Under the pieces are notes generated by a model. That model saw only the letters and a list, made by a program, of their open reading frames with translations. It did no database searches and had not been told where the DNA came from. Below are positions 33,536-45,390 of a stretch of DNA of 64,000 nucleotides, one piece after another. Source of the DNA: Toxorhynchites rutilus septentrionalis (taxonomy: Eukaryota; Arthropoda; Insecta; Diptera; Culicidae); assembly GCF_029784135.1 (NCBI RefSeq), contig NC_073745.1, forward strand, positions 280,523,803-280,587,802. Direction: 5' to 3'. The stretch's first letter is position 1. Each line of letters starts with the position of its first letter. The translations under genes were made by a program, and so were the position numbers.

Positions 33536-35254
33536 CGAAACGTTGAACGTTATTTCTCAAAATGCGCTGAATCATGCAATTGGATTGCTTTCAAATCAAT
33601 GTGAAGGACGTATTGAAACTGGAGGTAACTACTCTGAATAATAAAATAAACAAATAATAATATAATATGTGTAACAGTTCAAAATCTACCTGGTTATTGT
33701 GAAAGAGGCAGTGTGTTAATGAAGTTCGAGTCCCGAAACCTTATTGACGCACTGTGTATTCCACATTCGTCGACTATGTTTTTACTGACGCACTATGTTA
33801 TCTATGTGGAAACTGCTGCATAAGAATATTATCATAACAGATCAAATAAAAAATCCGATAAGTTGCAATTTATTATGCGAACCTGTCCCACGTTTCCCTG
33901 CACCGGCCCAAGGTGCTCCCAGAGCGCCCACTTCCACACATACACAGATCTCTCCAGAGCTATACAGTTTGGTAAACTGACGAACAGTTCACTATCAAAA
34001 CCACGCTCACGAGATAACAAATTCGACGCCGAAATTCATTACCAAGAAAAAAAAAACAAACCACACAAAAAGCAAAGAGCAGAGAGAAGCCGAAAAAGAA
34101 ACTCGTTCCTCACGCTGAGGCTCCACACGCTGATCTGGGTCAAGGTTGTGCTGGTTTCAATTCGTTAAATTTTTAATTCACTCGCGGCGCTGGTGCGTTT
34201 TTTTTTCACCCCATTTTTGGTCTTCTTTTTCGAGCTTCCTTCTCGCGTCGAGCGTCGCGCACACGCACTCAAATGTGTCCAGCGGTGATGCGTCTACCCG
34301 ATCGAGAGCCTGCGGCTCTTTCGCAAAGTAAAGTCCCCTCCGTTGGGTGAGGAAGAGGGGACCGAACGGTGGAGGGAATGTCTGTGCGTTTCAGCTCAAT
34401 TTCGTCGGTTTGGTCTGATCATTGAATAGCGGATAGAGCGCGCGAATTTGACCACCATTCGCTAACGCACTTTATACGCACCGTTGCGTTGGTCCAATCG
34501 TAGGCGAGCGGCGCGCCAATGTCAACGCATACAAACGCACAATGGTTGTGGTTGATGTGGGAGACCTTCACAGTCCAGCTCTAGTATATTTCTTCTGCAG
34601 TCGTGGAGAATTAATGCTAGTGAATTGGTCAAAATTGAAGAGATTTGGTAACACGGTTGTTGAATTTCGGATTTCGGATTTCGGGGGAGGAGCTTTTGGG
34701 TTCGTCGGAAGGACGCAGTTTCAAAATTATTGCCAATTTGTTAATATAACACAAAATTAGAGCGATCGTTATGTAGTGATTTGCAGATTGAGATGAGTGG
34801 GTGGATACCCACAATTATGATTTGATTGCGAAAAAATACACAAAACATCGAAGAAAAATTTGAAATAATGCATAAGACACATTTTGATGACTTCATAAGG
34901 GGTCCCAGTGAATTGAGGGATCTCAGTATTATGATTCAATGTCAATCAAAAATTTTGAGTCATTTGAAAAATATCCACGGATTTTGTTCAAATTTTGAAT
35001 GGTTTTATTCTTCCCTGAAAATCAATTATTAACAAGTATGTTTTCATCCATCTATTAAAGTTCATTAGACACCGGAAATATGTGACATAAAATCCATTTG
35101 GTAGACAAAGCTGCCTTTTCATCTCTTGTATTTTTTCCTCAGTATAAAGTTTAAATCTTATTCTTATTCTTTTTTTTTAAAGAACTAGAATTCTGTAAGT
35201 AAAACACTATCGTCAGGGTCCGTTAAAAAACAACTGATACATAGGCAGTTTTCT
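33536..35254. other. Unique block, GC-richer at 33.88-34.56 kb
   Basis: 33880-34560 is GC-richer with CG-containing stretches (GTCGAGCGTCGCGC, GGCGAGCGGCGCGCC). No known coding domain. It could be a promoter-proximal region, but no exon is demonstrable. Confidence 0.35.
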
Positions 35255-36213
35255 CATTCAAAGATTCAAAGATTCAAAGATTCAAAGATTCAAAGATTCA
35301 AAGATTCAAAGATTCAAAGATTCAAAGATTCAAAGATTCAAAGATTCAAAGATTCAAAGATTCAAAGATTCAAAGATTCAAAGATTCAAAGATTCAAAGA
35401 TTCAAAGATTCAAAGATTCAAAGATTCAAAGATTCAAAGATTCAAAGATTCAAAGATTCAAAGATTCAAAGATTCAAAGATTCGAAGATTCAAAGATTCA
35501 AAGATTCAAAGATTCAAAGATTCAAAGATTCAAAGATTCAAAGATTCAAAGATTCAAAGATTCAAAGATTCAAAGATTCAAAGATTCAAAGATTCAAAGA
35601 TTCAAAGATTCAAAGATTCAAAGATTCAAAGATTCAAAGATTCAAAGATTCAAAGATTCAAAGATTCAAAGATTCAAAGATTCAAAGATTCAAAGATTCA
35701 AAGATTCAAAGATTCAAAGATTCAAAGATTCAAAGATTCAAAGATTCAAAGATTCAAAGATTCAAAGATTCAAAGATTCAAAGATTCAAAGATTCAAAGA
35801 TTCAAAGATTCAAAGATTCAAAGATTCAAAGATTCAAAGATTCAAAGATTCAAAGATTCAAAGATTCAAAGATTCAAAGATTCAAAGATTCAAAGATTCA
35901 AAGATTCAAAGATTCAAAGATTCAAAGATTCAAAGATTCAAAGATTCAAAGATTCAAAGATTCAAAGATTCAAAGATTCAAAGATTCAAAGATTCAAAGA
36001 TTCAAAGATTCAAAGATTCAAAGATTCAAAGATTCAAAGATTCAAAGATTCAAAGATTCAAAGATTCAAAGATTCAAAGATTCAAAGATTCAAAGATTCA
36101 AAGATTCAAAGATTCAAAGATTCAAAGATTCAAAGATTCAAAGATTCAAAGATTCAAAGATTCAAAGATTCGAAGATTCAAAAATTCAAAGATTCAAAGA
36201 TTCAAAGATTCAA
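35255..36213. repeat. (AAAGATTC)n octanucleotide array, about 119 copies
   Basis: About 955 bp of the 8-bp unit AAAGATTC. I see only three variant units: GAAGATTC at about 35483 and 36172, and AAAAATTC at about 36181. Unit length is constant, so the array is a homogeneous minisatellite rather than a CRISPR-like array, since it has no spacers. The edges lack symmetry. Confidence 0.98.
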
Positions 36214-36608
36214 TCAAATTGAAGTAGAATTTCTAAAACACTACTTTCTAAAATACAGTTTCCGAAACTGTCTGTAGATTTGCTCTGCCTTCATTATTTT
36301 CTGAAATTCATTGGAACTCAAGGAGGCATATAATATGAGTAATTGGTCTATATGATTTTGTTATAGATTTCATTCGAACTTTTGTGATTCTAAGTGTAGG
36401 GTACTTTATAAAATAGAAAAAAGAAGAACATATCCAAAAAAAAATTAGAGACAAAATACGAAAATAGGAAACACATTATAAAATTGGCACCCTTGAAATG
36501 GTGTATACTTGTCTCCAGCTATTCATTTATCATGGCTGTAGCCGATTAAAAAATGCTGTACAATTTTTGTCGAGTGTTTCATTTTTTTGTTAAAAAATAT
36601 ATGGTAGC
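36214..36608. other. Unassigned AT-rich sequence
   Basis: I see nothing recognisable here. Confidence 0.4.
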
Positions 36609-36612
36609 TTTA

Positions 36613-37420
36613 CTGCCGTTCTACGCATAGTTGTCCCATGTTCCCAAATCAGCAACTGAGAAAAACGCAATCAAAGTTTTCTAGCATATTTGTCCACCGA
36701 AAGCTTTAACCCTTTCGTTACGAGCGTCGTCTATAGAAGACATCCGCGCGACGAGCTGTGTGTACGAGCGTCGTCTTTAGACGACATGAAATTCATACTA
36801 TTCTTCGATCACACGAGCGCGATGTGTATACTTTTCGGCGCAGTGCTCCGTACAGGGGTAGCACTTTGGCGGAGCACACTGCCGTAATGAAAGGGTTAAG
36901 CACTTCAGTTTGGCAATACACCGGTTTTTTTATAAGCAGTAAACTATTGTTCAATATGAAGAGTTTCCCAGTTAAAATAACAACATGGAATAATTGAACT
37001 TGACTTTTACAAAATATAAATCTCATTGTTATTAGGCATACGCTGACAAGGTGTACACGTGTTCTGTTAAACTTTTTTTTTTATTTGTTTGAGAATTAGT
37101 TCGTTCTTCCAAACGATAAATGAGTGCATTGGCCCTGCTGAAAGCGTGACATCATATTATTTTACTTGAACTTGAAGCGTGAAAATTATTTTACTTGAAC
37201 CGATTCATTCATTATGGATTTACAAAAAATACATGGTTGGACAGTTATGCCTCGAATATTAACATGGGACAATTGAGTTTGATGTTGTTTTTTGAAAAGC
37301 TGGGAACAAACAATAAGTTTGATGTGGTTTTCTGAAGGATTAGTCATAAGAACATCGTTTTATGAAGAAAAGTGAGAATTTTCAAAAAGTAACATGGGAC
37401 AACTATGCGTAAAACGGCAG
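36613..37420. mobile_element. MITE with 31-bp TIR and TTTA duplication
   Basis: The left end at 36612 reads ACTGCCGTTCTACGCATAGT and continues TGTCCCATGTT. The right end (37391-37421) is its inverse with one mismatch over 31 bp. TTTA flanks both sides if the termini are read from CTGCCG (36609-36612 and 37421-37424). An internal AACATGGGACAA near 37262 repeats part of the terminus. A separate TTAA-type MITE is inserted at 36710-36895. No coding capacity. Confidence 0.88.
36710..36895. mobile_element. Short TTAA-flanked (piggyBac-type) MITE
   Basis: TTAA lies at 36706-36709 and 36896-36899. The termini CCCTTTCGTTACG and inverse CCCTTTCATTACG match at 12 of 13 bases. The 186-bp interior carries two copies of ACGAGCGTCGTCT-TAGA (near 36720 and 36765). 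TTAA duplication is the mark of piggyBac-superfamily transposition. It is nested in the 36613-37420 MITE. Confidence 0.88.
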
Positions 37421-37424
37421 TTTA

Positions 37425-38600
37425 ATAACTACAAAAAGTTGATCAAAATATAAAAGGTAGGAAATTGTTTGAATTTTCTTTTAAAATTTAAAAATATACA
37501 CTGAAAACGAAATAATTTTAAAAATTGAAATTCATCTTTCTCAAAAAAGTATTTTTTTCTAAAATTCTCAAAAAAAAAATACAAATAGCCCATAGTCGAA
37601 GACGTCAACTATAAAGCTTTTCTAGTTTCTGGAATATATGACATTTTTTTATGGAGGCTTCTGAACAACTAATGTTGTTACATTTTTGTGTGTAAATTCC
37701 CGCGATTGACATGTTTCTAAATAGAAAAAAAGCTTTGCAGAACATGTCGATCGCGAGAATTTTGCACATAAAAATATTACGAGAAAAATATTTGAAGTAA
37801 TTTTTCAAAGAAAACATGAAAAAGTTGTTGTTAGACAAATTTTTCCCTGTAGCAGTGCCCTTCTTTCGACGAATGGATGATTTGATAGTTATTGTATGGT
37901 CTGTCGTATATATTTTTTTCATATTACAAATATGTTTTTATGAAAAATGAATTTTAATTTTGAAAATGCTTATTCCAAAGATTTTTTTTCAATTTGATCG
38001 ATATCTTTTAATGAAAATTTAAACAGTTTCCTACATTTCATTCTTTGATTAAAATTTTTTAGGTCTACAGTTTTTTGAGTAAGTATACTTGAGTTCTTAC
38101 ATTTTTCTAATATTCTTACTCAAATCCCAAAAGACCTGCAAAATTTGATTAAAAGAAAGAAATGTTTAATATACACTGAAAAAAAATTATTAACAAATTA
38201 AATTTCTTTTTTCTCGATTTTTTTTTAATTTTCGAAAAAATATATGTATAGCCCATTTACTAAACAAGTCATACATGCATCGAAAGAATGATATCGCTAC
38301 AAGGAAAGGGTTTTTTAACAACACGTTTTTCATATTTTATTTTCAAAATTACTACTATTTTACTCGTAACATTTTTGTGTGTAAATTATCGCGATTGACA
38401 TATCCTGGAATCTTTTATTTAATTTGGAAATATGTCAAATGTTGCTAGAGAACCTTTTTCCCTGTAAAAGTACCCATTCTCAAATGCATGGATGAGTTAT
38501 TGATTGTGGGCTAAAAATTGTTTTTTTTTTTCTAATGAAAGTTTAAACAATTTCCTACATTTCGTTAGTGCTATCGTCGAAAAAGAAAAAAAAAGATGAT
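37425..38600. repeat. AT-rich fold-back repeat cluster
   Basis: ACATTTTTGTGTGTAAATT-CGCGATTGACAT occurs at 37680 and 38368, and in inverted form at 37742-37785 (ATGTCGATCGCGAGAATTTT). AAAACATGAAAAAGTTGTTG at 37812 is the inverse of a block at 62960-62990, with the adjoining TTTTTCCCTGTAGCAGTGCCC also mirrored there. A second TTTTTCCCTGTAAAAGTACCC lies at 38455. It is a dispersed fold-back family without coding content. Confidence 0.65.
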
Positions 38601-39922
38601 GAATCAAAAAAAGAAGAGAAAAAATAAAAGATGAAAACAACAACAAGAAAAAGAAGTAGTGATGTGCAACACTGCACATGTTTGTATAGGAGACGTAAGC
38701 GACAAAATGAACAAAATCGACTTTTTCGCCGTTTTGCATTCTACGCAATGTAATACGTTCGCTCAACATGCAAACAAACATTTTTTGTTCGAAAACATTT
38801 GAGCAATTTTGAAAAAACCTTTCCAAAAAACCACTGTCCGCATAACAGACGTAGTTCCATACAGCTTTCATACATCCTTCGAAAATCAACAATTATCAGT
38901 ATTTTGTGCTATAAGCTAAATCTACATTTGAATCACATTCTTTGTAGAGTCCAAACATGCCCAAACATGTCACGATGGTGTCTTATTACTTAGTGTTTCC
39001 TAATAGTTGAATAAAAGAAACCATTGAAACACTGCTCATATAATTACTATTTTCTGTACACCGCACCGCGATCAACAAAGAGAAGCAATTATGTTTTTTA
39101 ATGTGCAGAAATTTGGGTAATTATAACCTAAATTTCTGCATTTGAATCTTCAAGTAGATATTGAAACAATCAGATCAGAAGTAAAACTAAAATAATATTG
39201 GTTCTTAGCATTATAACTCCTCGGATTCGGCATCGAATTATTCCACATATTCAGCATTTACTCATACCGTTGGTGTAAGTCACTCCGCCGTCTTTATGCG
39301 ATTGATCGTGATATCGGAAAAATTACCACCATTGCGATTGCCTTTACAAATTCAATTTATTGAAAAAACACGACCCTGCGGTTCTTATCATATCCCAGAG
39401 TATTAAGGAAAAAGTAATATCATAGACTCTCAATCCAGAGTTTTCCAGACATTTAATTAACTTTCTTCCAAAGCATTTAGATTTAATCCGATAACAACTG
39501 AAACTACCGACGAAGACGTTTTGACTATTACCGAAAATGTAAATACTAACGCTACAGCGAAAAAATGTTCATTGAAACGATTGATTGTCCGCATAACTAG
39601 ATGCAAGGGTTTTCCAAGTGGAAAAAATATGTTTTAATCCGCAAAATCTCCTAGGCTCTCTATTTGCCGATAATATTCTTCAACTGGACAGATTATTTAA
39701 TTGGAAATTTGCATGGTTACGCTTGTAGGCAAAAAACAACTAAATTGCGTTTTTCCAACACTAATGGTGTTGGTGACTACGTCTCCTATGCAAACATTAG
39801 CAGAACAGACAAAAAAATGGTTGGAGATGTTAAATATTTTAGACCTTATTCACATGTATCGTCCTTGTTTTATATATCAGAAGCTTCTTTAATTCGTTTG
39901 GTGTACATGTAAAAAGACACCT
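38601..39922. other. Unassigned AT-rich sequence
   Basis: I recognise no gene. Short frames at 39664-39912 overlap in two frames and show no family resemblance. Confidence 0.4.
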
Positions 39923-39926
39923 TTAA

Positions 39927-40560
39927 CACTAAACCTACCGATGTTTCATGTTTATCTATTCCTACCACAGTGGGTCAAGTGACCCTTCATAAATAGTTAG
40001 TGAACAATGACTCGATTTATTAAGTTTTGTTGAGAAACGTGGCATTGCATATTTCTCCTGTATATTTCGATATTTTGGGATAACAATTATTAGCAAAATA
40101 TTGAAATTACAATTTTTGACACGCGAAATATAGATAGTCCGCAATACAATTAATTCTGATCATAGTGAATGATGAAATATGCAATGCCACGTTTCTCAAC
40201 AAAACTTAATAAATCGAGTCATTGTTCACTAACTATACATTCAAAAATACAACAAAATATATAAAGCAATAGCAAAAATGCGTAATGCAATGGTTTTGTA
40301 TCACAACCAAATACACAAATCTTTCTCATATTACATGAATGTTTGCTAGGGTCGAATGACCCGTTGCGGAAGTTAGGGCAGATTACATATATTTCTCAGT
40401 TAAAAAAATAACAAGAGAGGAGTAAACACTGAAAAATACATTCGACGTATGTTTTAGGAAAAGTAGTGTACGCAAATGATGTTGAGACAATGTAATTTGC
40501 TAGAAAATTTTGACCAAAGGTTGAAAAATGGTCATTTGACCCCTCGTGGTAGGTTTTGTG
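39927..40560. mobile_element. TTAA-flanked MITE with 62-bp perfect internal inverted repeat
   Basis: TTAA lies at 39923-39926 and 40561-40564. The termini CACTAAACCTACC and inverse CACAAAACCTACC match at 12 of 13 bases. Inside, 39993-40054 and 40175-40236 are exact inverses over 62 bp, able to fold into a hairpin with a loop of about 120 bases. GGGTCA-GTGACCC-like motifs occur near 39972, 40350 and 40530 (GGTCATTTGACCC). The TTAA signature indicates a piggyBac-type non-autonomous element. Confidence 0.92.
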
Positions 40561-40564
40561 TTAA

Positions 40565-43030
40565 ACACCTATTCTGCTAATATTTTTTGCATGATGTAAC
40601 GCATAGTTTGACCAGAAGATATTCTTTGACACTTGTGCGTCCGAGTGGGAACAATTGAGAAAATCATCATCATCAATTTTTAAAAGATTCTTTTCGACTC
40701 CTTCACACCTGAAATAGTTTGAGGGATCAAAATGTGTTGTTTTTCTCGGGCCCGAAGGAGTGTCACAGAAATTTTAAACAAACACATTCATCACACTTGT
40801 GTTTGAACATATAAACGGGTTTCGTCGATCTAAATTAGTTCCGGCTATAATCATCACGTTTTGTGAGGGACAAATGTAGCATTTTGCTTATAAATTGAGT
40901 TTTTTTTAATGAAGTCAATGCTACATCTTCGAGAAACCCGCCAGTAGTAACTCAGAAGTTAGATCCCTACACTATATACCAATTAACAACTGAATTACAG
41001 ATCGACACATTGTGCAGCACAACAGTTGTTCACCGATCAGAACAAGATAAAATAATTACCGATGTTCATCAGACGTCCACAGATAATCCGCCTTGTTCGG
41101 AATGAACCCCACGGAAGCGTTGAATTGTTTTTAATCCTCCATAAAATACTTTTGATTTTGTTAATCATTGAATTGATTCACGGCAATGAGCAGCCGGAAT
41201 ACCATAAACTGGTGGCCACACGCATGTAGCCGTGTGTGTGTGTGTGTGTGTCTGTTTCCAGTGTAGACATAACTTTAAATGATGTGCGTTTGCAATGCAG
41301 CCACTGCACGGCAACTCGCGAACGCCCGCGACGATGAGCTCACGCGGTCGTAGATTGCATTGCGGTGTTTGCTCAACCGTGAGTATTTCCGTGTTTTAGA
41401 TTTTTCCGCAGAATTAAGCTATCAGCTACCATTTCATGCATGTATGGGCATTCAAGAAAATTCGACAAAAGACTGCACATCTCAATTCTGAAAACGGTTT
41501 TCTAGCCGCTGGTTACGACCATTTTGTTGCCAGCCGTCTTAGAGGGACTGAGGATGGGTAGTAGCTGGAAGCTTCAAACCGTTTTATAATTTTATTATTG
41601 AAATGGAAGGTTAAGCGGCGAACGCAAATTGGCGCCTGGCTTTGTTTGAGAGCCGGCAGCGATCGGATGCAAGATGCATTTTGTTTCGTGCTAATGTGTA
41701 TTTATAAAACGCGCCTTTCTACTAGAGCCGACCGATACAGAGTGAGACAGACAAAAAAAAAACCACCAGTGAGATGTGAGAGTCAGAGTTTGTTCATATC
41801 GAACGGTGTACCGAAGCTATTAGGAAATTTGCAGTCATTATCGCGAGGAAATTTATTGCACCTGTACCGTGGAATAAGGCGCGCGCAAACACACACACAC
41901 GAACAAACGTTCGACGAGCACACAGGTCTTCGGGTTCGGTAATTTATGACACTTCAGCCCTGACCTTACCATCTGATTCATTTCCTGGGGGGCGTACTAG
42001 AATTGACTGAAAAGTGTGATCCACAGCAAATATAGTCGTGCTTCCCACAGCCGATGAGGGAGAAAAACTAAATGAGGGAGCAAAACAAATCGTGCGATAA
42101 GTAAACAAAACACCTGGAACAAGAGGAGAACCACGGGTAGTTCTGTAGGTCAACAAATTCCAGACGCCGCCGCCCGCCACCATAATCGATACACCCGGAG
42201 ATGACCTCGAATCGCGCGCGTTCTCAGGAAGTTGTTCTCAGTCTAATCAACGAGCCGTATCACGTTCTTAAACGCCTACAGTGCTCTAATCTATAATTTT
42301 CCCGCGCAAACGAGCGTCTGTGGCAAGGACAGACCCCCAACCGCGGTCGCCACCGCCGCCACCGCTGCTTCACAGGCAAATATTCGCGAAGGTGAGTCAT
42401 GTCTCGCGCTGCTCGCAGTTGCTGGCGAACACGTTGCCGTGATCTGGCCCGTCTGGCAGAATGTAAATCAAGCTACCGAATTAGCATAATTAATAGATTG
42501 TTATTATTATTAGCTAATGCTCGTATCCATCTACCGATAGAAAAATACGCACTTTTGCCGGTTGGTGCTGAGAGGGTTACATCGTACCGCTCTGCGTTAC
42601 ATGCCCCTGAAACGATTATGGTCTTGAAATGTGTCCCCAACAGTGTGGCAGGTGTTGGGGCCGGGACGCAACACTGCTTATAATAGACAACCGTTCCGCG
42701 CCGGGTGCTGGTAAATGAACCGTGTCATTGTGTTGGCGGATATCCTGTAGTATGCATAAGGAAGAAATCTGCTAGAAGGACGCCCGCTAAGTATGGCTCG
42801 ATATCTGTGCGGATTGAATGCCACGGAGAATAACGTTACCGATAATGTGAATCGTTCGATAAAGTGATTAGAATCACGTGCAGACTCTTCCGTAAAAAAT
42901 CCCATTAGAATGTAAACAACTTGATGGTGAGCCGATAATTATTGCGACGCTTTCAAATGCGCGCCCAGTTTCTCTTTAGAGTGTTTGTTTACATCCACTC
43001 ATTTTTGCAATTGCCAGTAAGATTCTGGTC
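40565..43030. other. Mixed block, GC-richer from 41.2 to 42.7 kb
   Basis: 40565-41180 is AT-rich and unassigned. A short (GT)n run lies at 41229-41250. From 41280 to 42700 the sequence is GC-richer with CCGCC-type runs near 42340-42370. Frames here have no recognisable domain. A strong splice-donor match is listed separately. Confidence 0.35.
42385..42400 (+). promoter_or_regulatory. Candidate splice donor after a GC-rich possible 5' UTR exon
   Basis: GCGAAG followed by GTGAGT (intron start at 42392) matches the donor consensus. It lies directly downstream of a GC-rich stretch (about 42290-42391) that could be an untranslated exon. This is a consensus match only, with no acceptor or coding evidence. 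Confidence 0.25.
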
Positions 43031-43033
43031 GAT

Positions 43034-43420
43034 ATGGAAGAAAATCAGCAAACCGACCGCGAAAGGATTTTGTTTACTCACATAAAAAATCATGAATATA
43101 CATCGTTCGACCGTATCAAGTGTCCTCGAATGGTTCCAGAAACGGATGACAGTGAATCACAAGCCAGGAGATGAACAAAAACCAAGAATAACACGCAAAA
43201 AAACGAGAGAACGGTGGATCTTCAATTCGAGCGGAATCCGAACATTTCGGCGCGGGACTCGGCTGTTTCGCAAATTGCCGTCCAAAGGATCAAGAAACGA
43301 TCAGGATTGACAAGGTGCGCTCGCAAACTTCACTCGAAACTGCTAACGAAATACCGGTGCTGCGTCATTAATGATGATACCTTCATCAAAGCCTCTGTTC
43401 TGTGTCTGTTCAGCTATTGA
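43034..43420 (+). pseudogene. IS630/Tc1-type transposase fragment (ITmD37E-like)
   Basis: The ATG at 43034 starts Met-Glu-Glu-Asn-Gln-Gln-Thr-Asp-Arg-Glu-Arg. In other frames follow Ile-His-Arg-Ser-Thr-Val-Ser-Ser-Val-Leu (HTH, 43095), Ser-Gly-Leu-Thr-Arg-Cys-Ala-Arg-Lys-Leu-His, then Leu-Leu-Thr-Lys-Tyr-Arg-Cys-Cys-Val-Ile-Asn-Asp-Asp-Thr-Phe-Ile-Lys-Ala (about 43340-43395). The last block corresponds to the first catalytic Asp region (Asp-Asp-Glu-Thr-Tyr in relatives) and resembles the block near 61700. Several frameshifts are present, and everything after the first catalytic block is missing. Confidence 0.75.
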
Positions 43421-43939
43421 GGTATTAGCTTGAGGTCCGCTTGATATCACGCAGTGGAGGCAAATGATTTTAATCTTGAAGGCAATGAAGGCAAGTCAGG
43501 TCCCAAATCAGCTACTGGCATACTCTCAAGTAGCATTATGTCAGTTGGACACGACGCAATGGAGGTTCAATCAGGGGTTGTGCTGAGACCGTTGTAGATG
43601 TGGGTGGTAGTAGAGCCCCTAAAGGGAAGGGTGTTGTCCACTACTAGCAAGACCTCAAGTAGCCCCAGAGCGCCTAGATAGTGAAAGAACAGATCGTACC
43701 GTCGGACACAGATTATTATTTTTTAAATTCTTTTTGTGGCATAATATTGGTACTTATGTCTCTCACTTATACTAACAAATTCGGCCATTTTCCATTCAGT
43801 TAATTTTGACAGCAGCTCAGCTTGCACGTATTTTGATTTGTCTTCGATTTTTGGCTTTTCCAAAAAATGGATTAAATCTGTATCTGTATAAAATATTGTG
43901 TGAAAAACGAAATTAAGTGCGCGAACGCATTCCAAATGT
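43421..43939. other. Unassigned sequence
   Basis: No gene recognised. 43440-43700 is less AT-rich, has stops in all frames and could be an untranslated part of a retroelement. Confidence 0.35.
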
Positions 43940-44440
43940 TGACTGTGGCATATGGTGAAGCCACATTAGTCCAGAGCAACGTTTGTTGTCAGAGGTCTGA
44001 GAAGATTTAAACGACGAACAGCATACCGAATGCCTGAGTACGTCAACATCAGACGAAAAAATTGATGAAATGAAGAAAATAATATTGGCGACTCGTTGAA
44101 TTATCGTTAGAGAAGTTGCTGAGGACCTAAACATATCGATTGGCTCGTGACTCGCGATGAAATTCGTACCAAAAATGGTCAATTTCGACCAAAAAAAAGC
44201 ATCGCATTAACTTTGCTAGAGAGCTGTTGGACTCTTCCGTGCCGACCAAAACTTGCTCCAGAAGGTCATAACTGGTGACGAACCATCGGCTTATGGTTAT
44301 GACGTGGAAGCCAAACTTCAATAATTCCAATGGAAGCTGCCCAATTGGAATAGGCAAAAATCGGCGACGAACCAAAACACGTGCAAGAAAAGCAGCTGTA
44401 AAAAATTAACTGAACATTCAAAATGGCCGAACTTATGGGC
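43940..44440 (+). pseudogene. mariner-related transposase fragment
   Basis: The plus strand shows Thr-Ser-Asp-Glu-Lys-Ile-Asp-Glu-Met-Lys (about 44048), Ile-Val-Arg-Glu-Val-Ala-Glu-Asp-Leu-Asn-Ile-Ser (about 44105), then Phe-Val-Pro-Lys-Met-Val-Asn-Phe-Asp-Gln-Lys-Lys-His-Arg (about 44162), and Arg-Glu-Leu-Leu-Asp-Ser. 'VITGDE' follows in another frame near 44264. The order is that of an irritans-like mariner N-terminal half with the first catalytic motif; the rest is missing. It has several stops and frameshifts and is a fourth mariner lineage in the window. Confidence 0.7.
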
Positions 44441-44906
44441 ATAAGTGCTTATGCTCAGGATAACGTCACAAAAAAAATTCGAAAATCGAATATAGTTAAG
44501 TAACTCGCGGGAATTCAAAATTCGCGATACTTTTAAACAGACCTCGTATGGCTTTTTCGACTAATCATCAACCACAAGGTTCCACAAGGAGTGTGAAGAG
44601 GTTGGGTAGGCCTTATAGGAAGGTGAAGGGCACTTGATGGTCTGTCTTCTATAAGTTATACCCTTCGTGTTAAAGATGCTGGAGTGTGGGAAGGGAGGTA
44701 TCACACTGTACACCATTATGTGTGAGGTGCTAGGATTCGAAGAGAGTTGTTAGCATTATGTGAACATATGAACCGTTCTGATCGAGCGCACCGTTGAACT
44801 TTAGGGAATTTTCATACAGGCTTGTGGACGAAAATCATCGTCATGTTTTATTATTATTTCTAGTTGTATAATAAAAACATGTTATTAGAAAGCATTTGTG
44901 GCACAT
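44441..44906. other. Unassigned sequence
   Basis: I recognise no gene or repeat. Confidence 0.35.
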
Positions 44907-45390
44907 TCACGACCAAATTTGGAGACTGGAGAATCTATTTTTATCTAGGACTACGTCTTCCAGAAAGGGTGCCAAATCAGAGAACATTTCACATCCGTGG
45001 CGGATTTTGTTGACTTGTGCACCGATAGAATCGGAAATTTTCTTCCCTAAATACTTCCCTAAATTCCCTAAATAGTTCATTGAGTTTACAACAAATTTTC
45101 TATATATCATATTTTGATGAAACATCCGGATTTCGAGGTACGATTCTCTGCAAAAACGAATGTTGTGATTTTTGGTAGCAGCCACCTTATGTACAAACGG
45201 AGACGGTCGCGTCAAAATCGGTAGTTTTTCGGTTGTTATGGAGTGAAATTGTTCTAGAGCAAAATAGTTGGTTTGTATATTATTCTCGCGAGTATAAGAA
45301 TGAATCAATCATTTTGAGCTACCTCTACGAAACCGCGCAAATCATCGGCTTTTTCCATGATCACCAAAATTTTCTACAGAGCTAATACTG
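44907..45390 (-). pseudogene. Repeat-encoded protein fragment of unknown family
   Basis: A 133-residue open frame on the minus strand (45308-44907) is preceded, upstream near 45310-45355, by Met-Glu-Lys-Ala-Asp-Asp-Leu-Arg-Gly-Phe-Val-Glu-Val-Ala and a stop. The latter resembles the C-terminus of the minus-strand frame at 57580-57395 (Arg-Ala-Asp-Gly-Leu-Arg-Tyr-Phe-Ile-Glu-Ala-Ala). In both places a CTCGCGAGAAT motif follows the stop closely. I do not recognise the family; a transposon-encoded or duplicated gene C-terminus is plausible. The 133-residue frame itself may be non-coding. Confidence 0.35.

Noticed and set aside
35255..36213. CRISPR-like regular array
   Set aside because: The 8-bp units are contiguous with no spacers, and the context is a eukaryotic genome. 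It is a minisatellite.
41598..41942. 114-residue plus-strand frame
   Set aside because: No recognisable domain or signal. It contains a CA-repeat-derived stretch (Gln-Thr-His-Thr-His) and lies in GC-richer DNA where stops are rarer.
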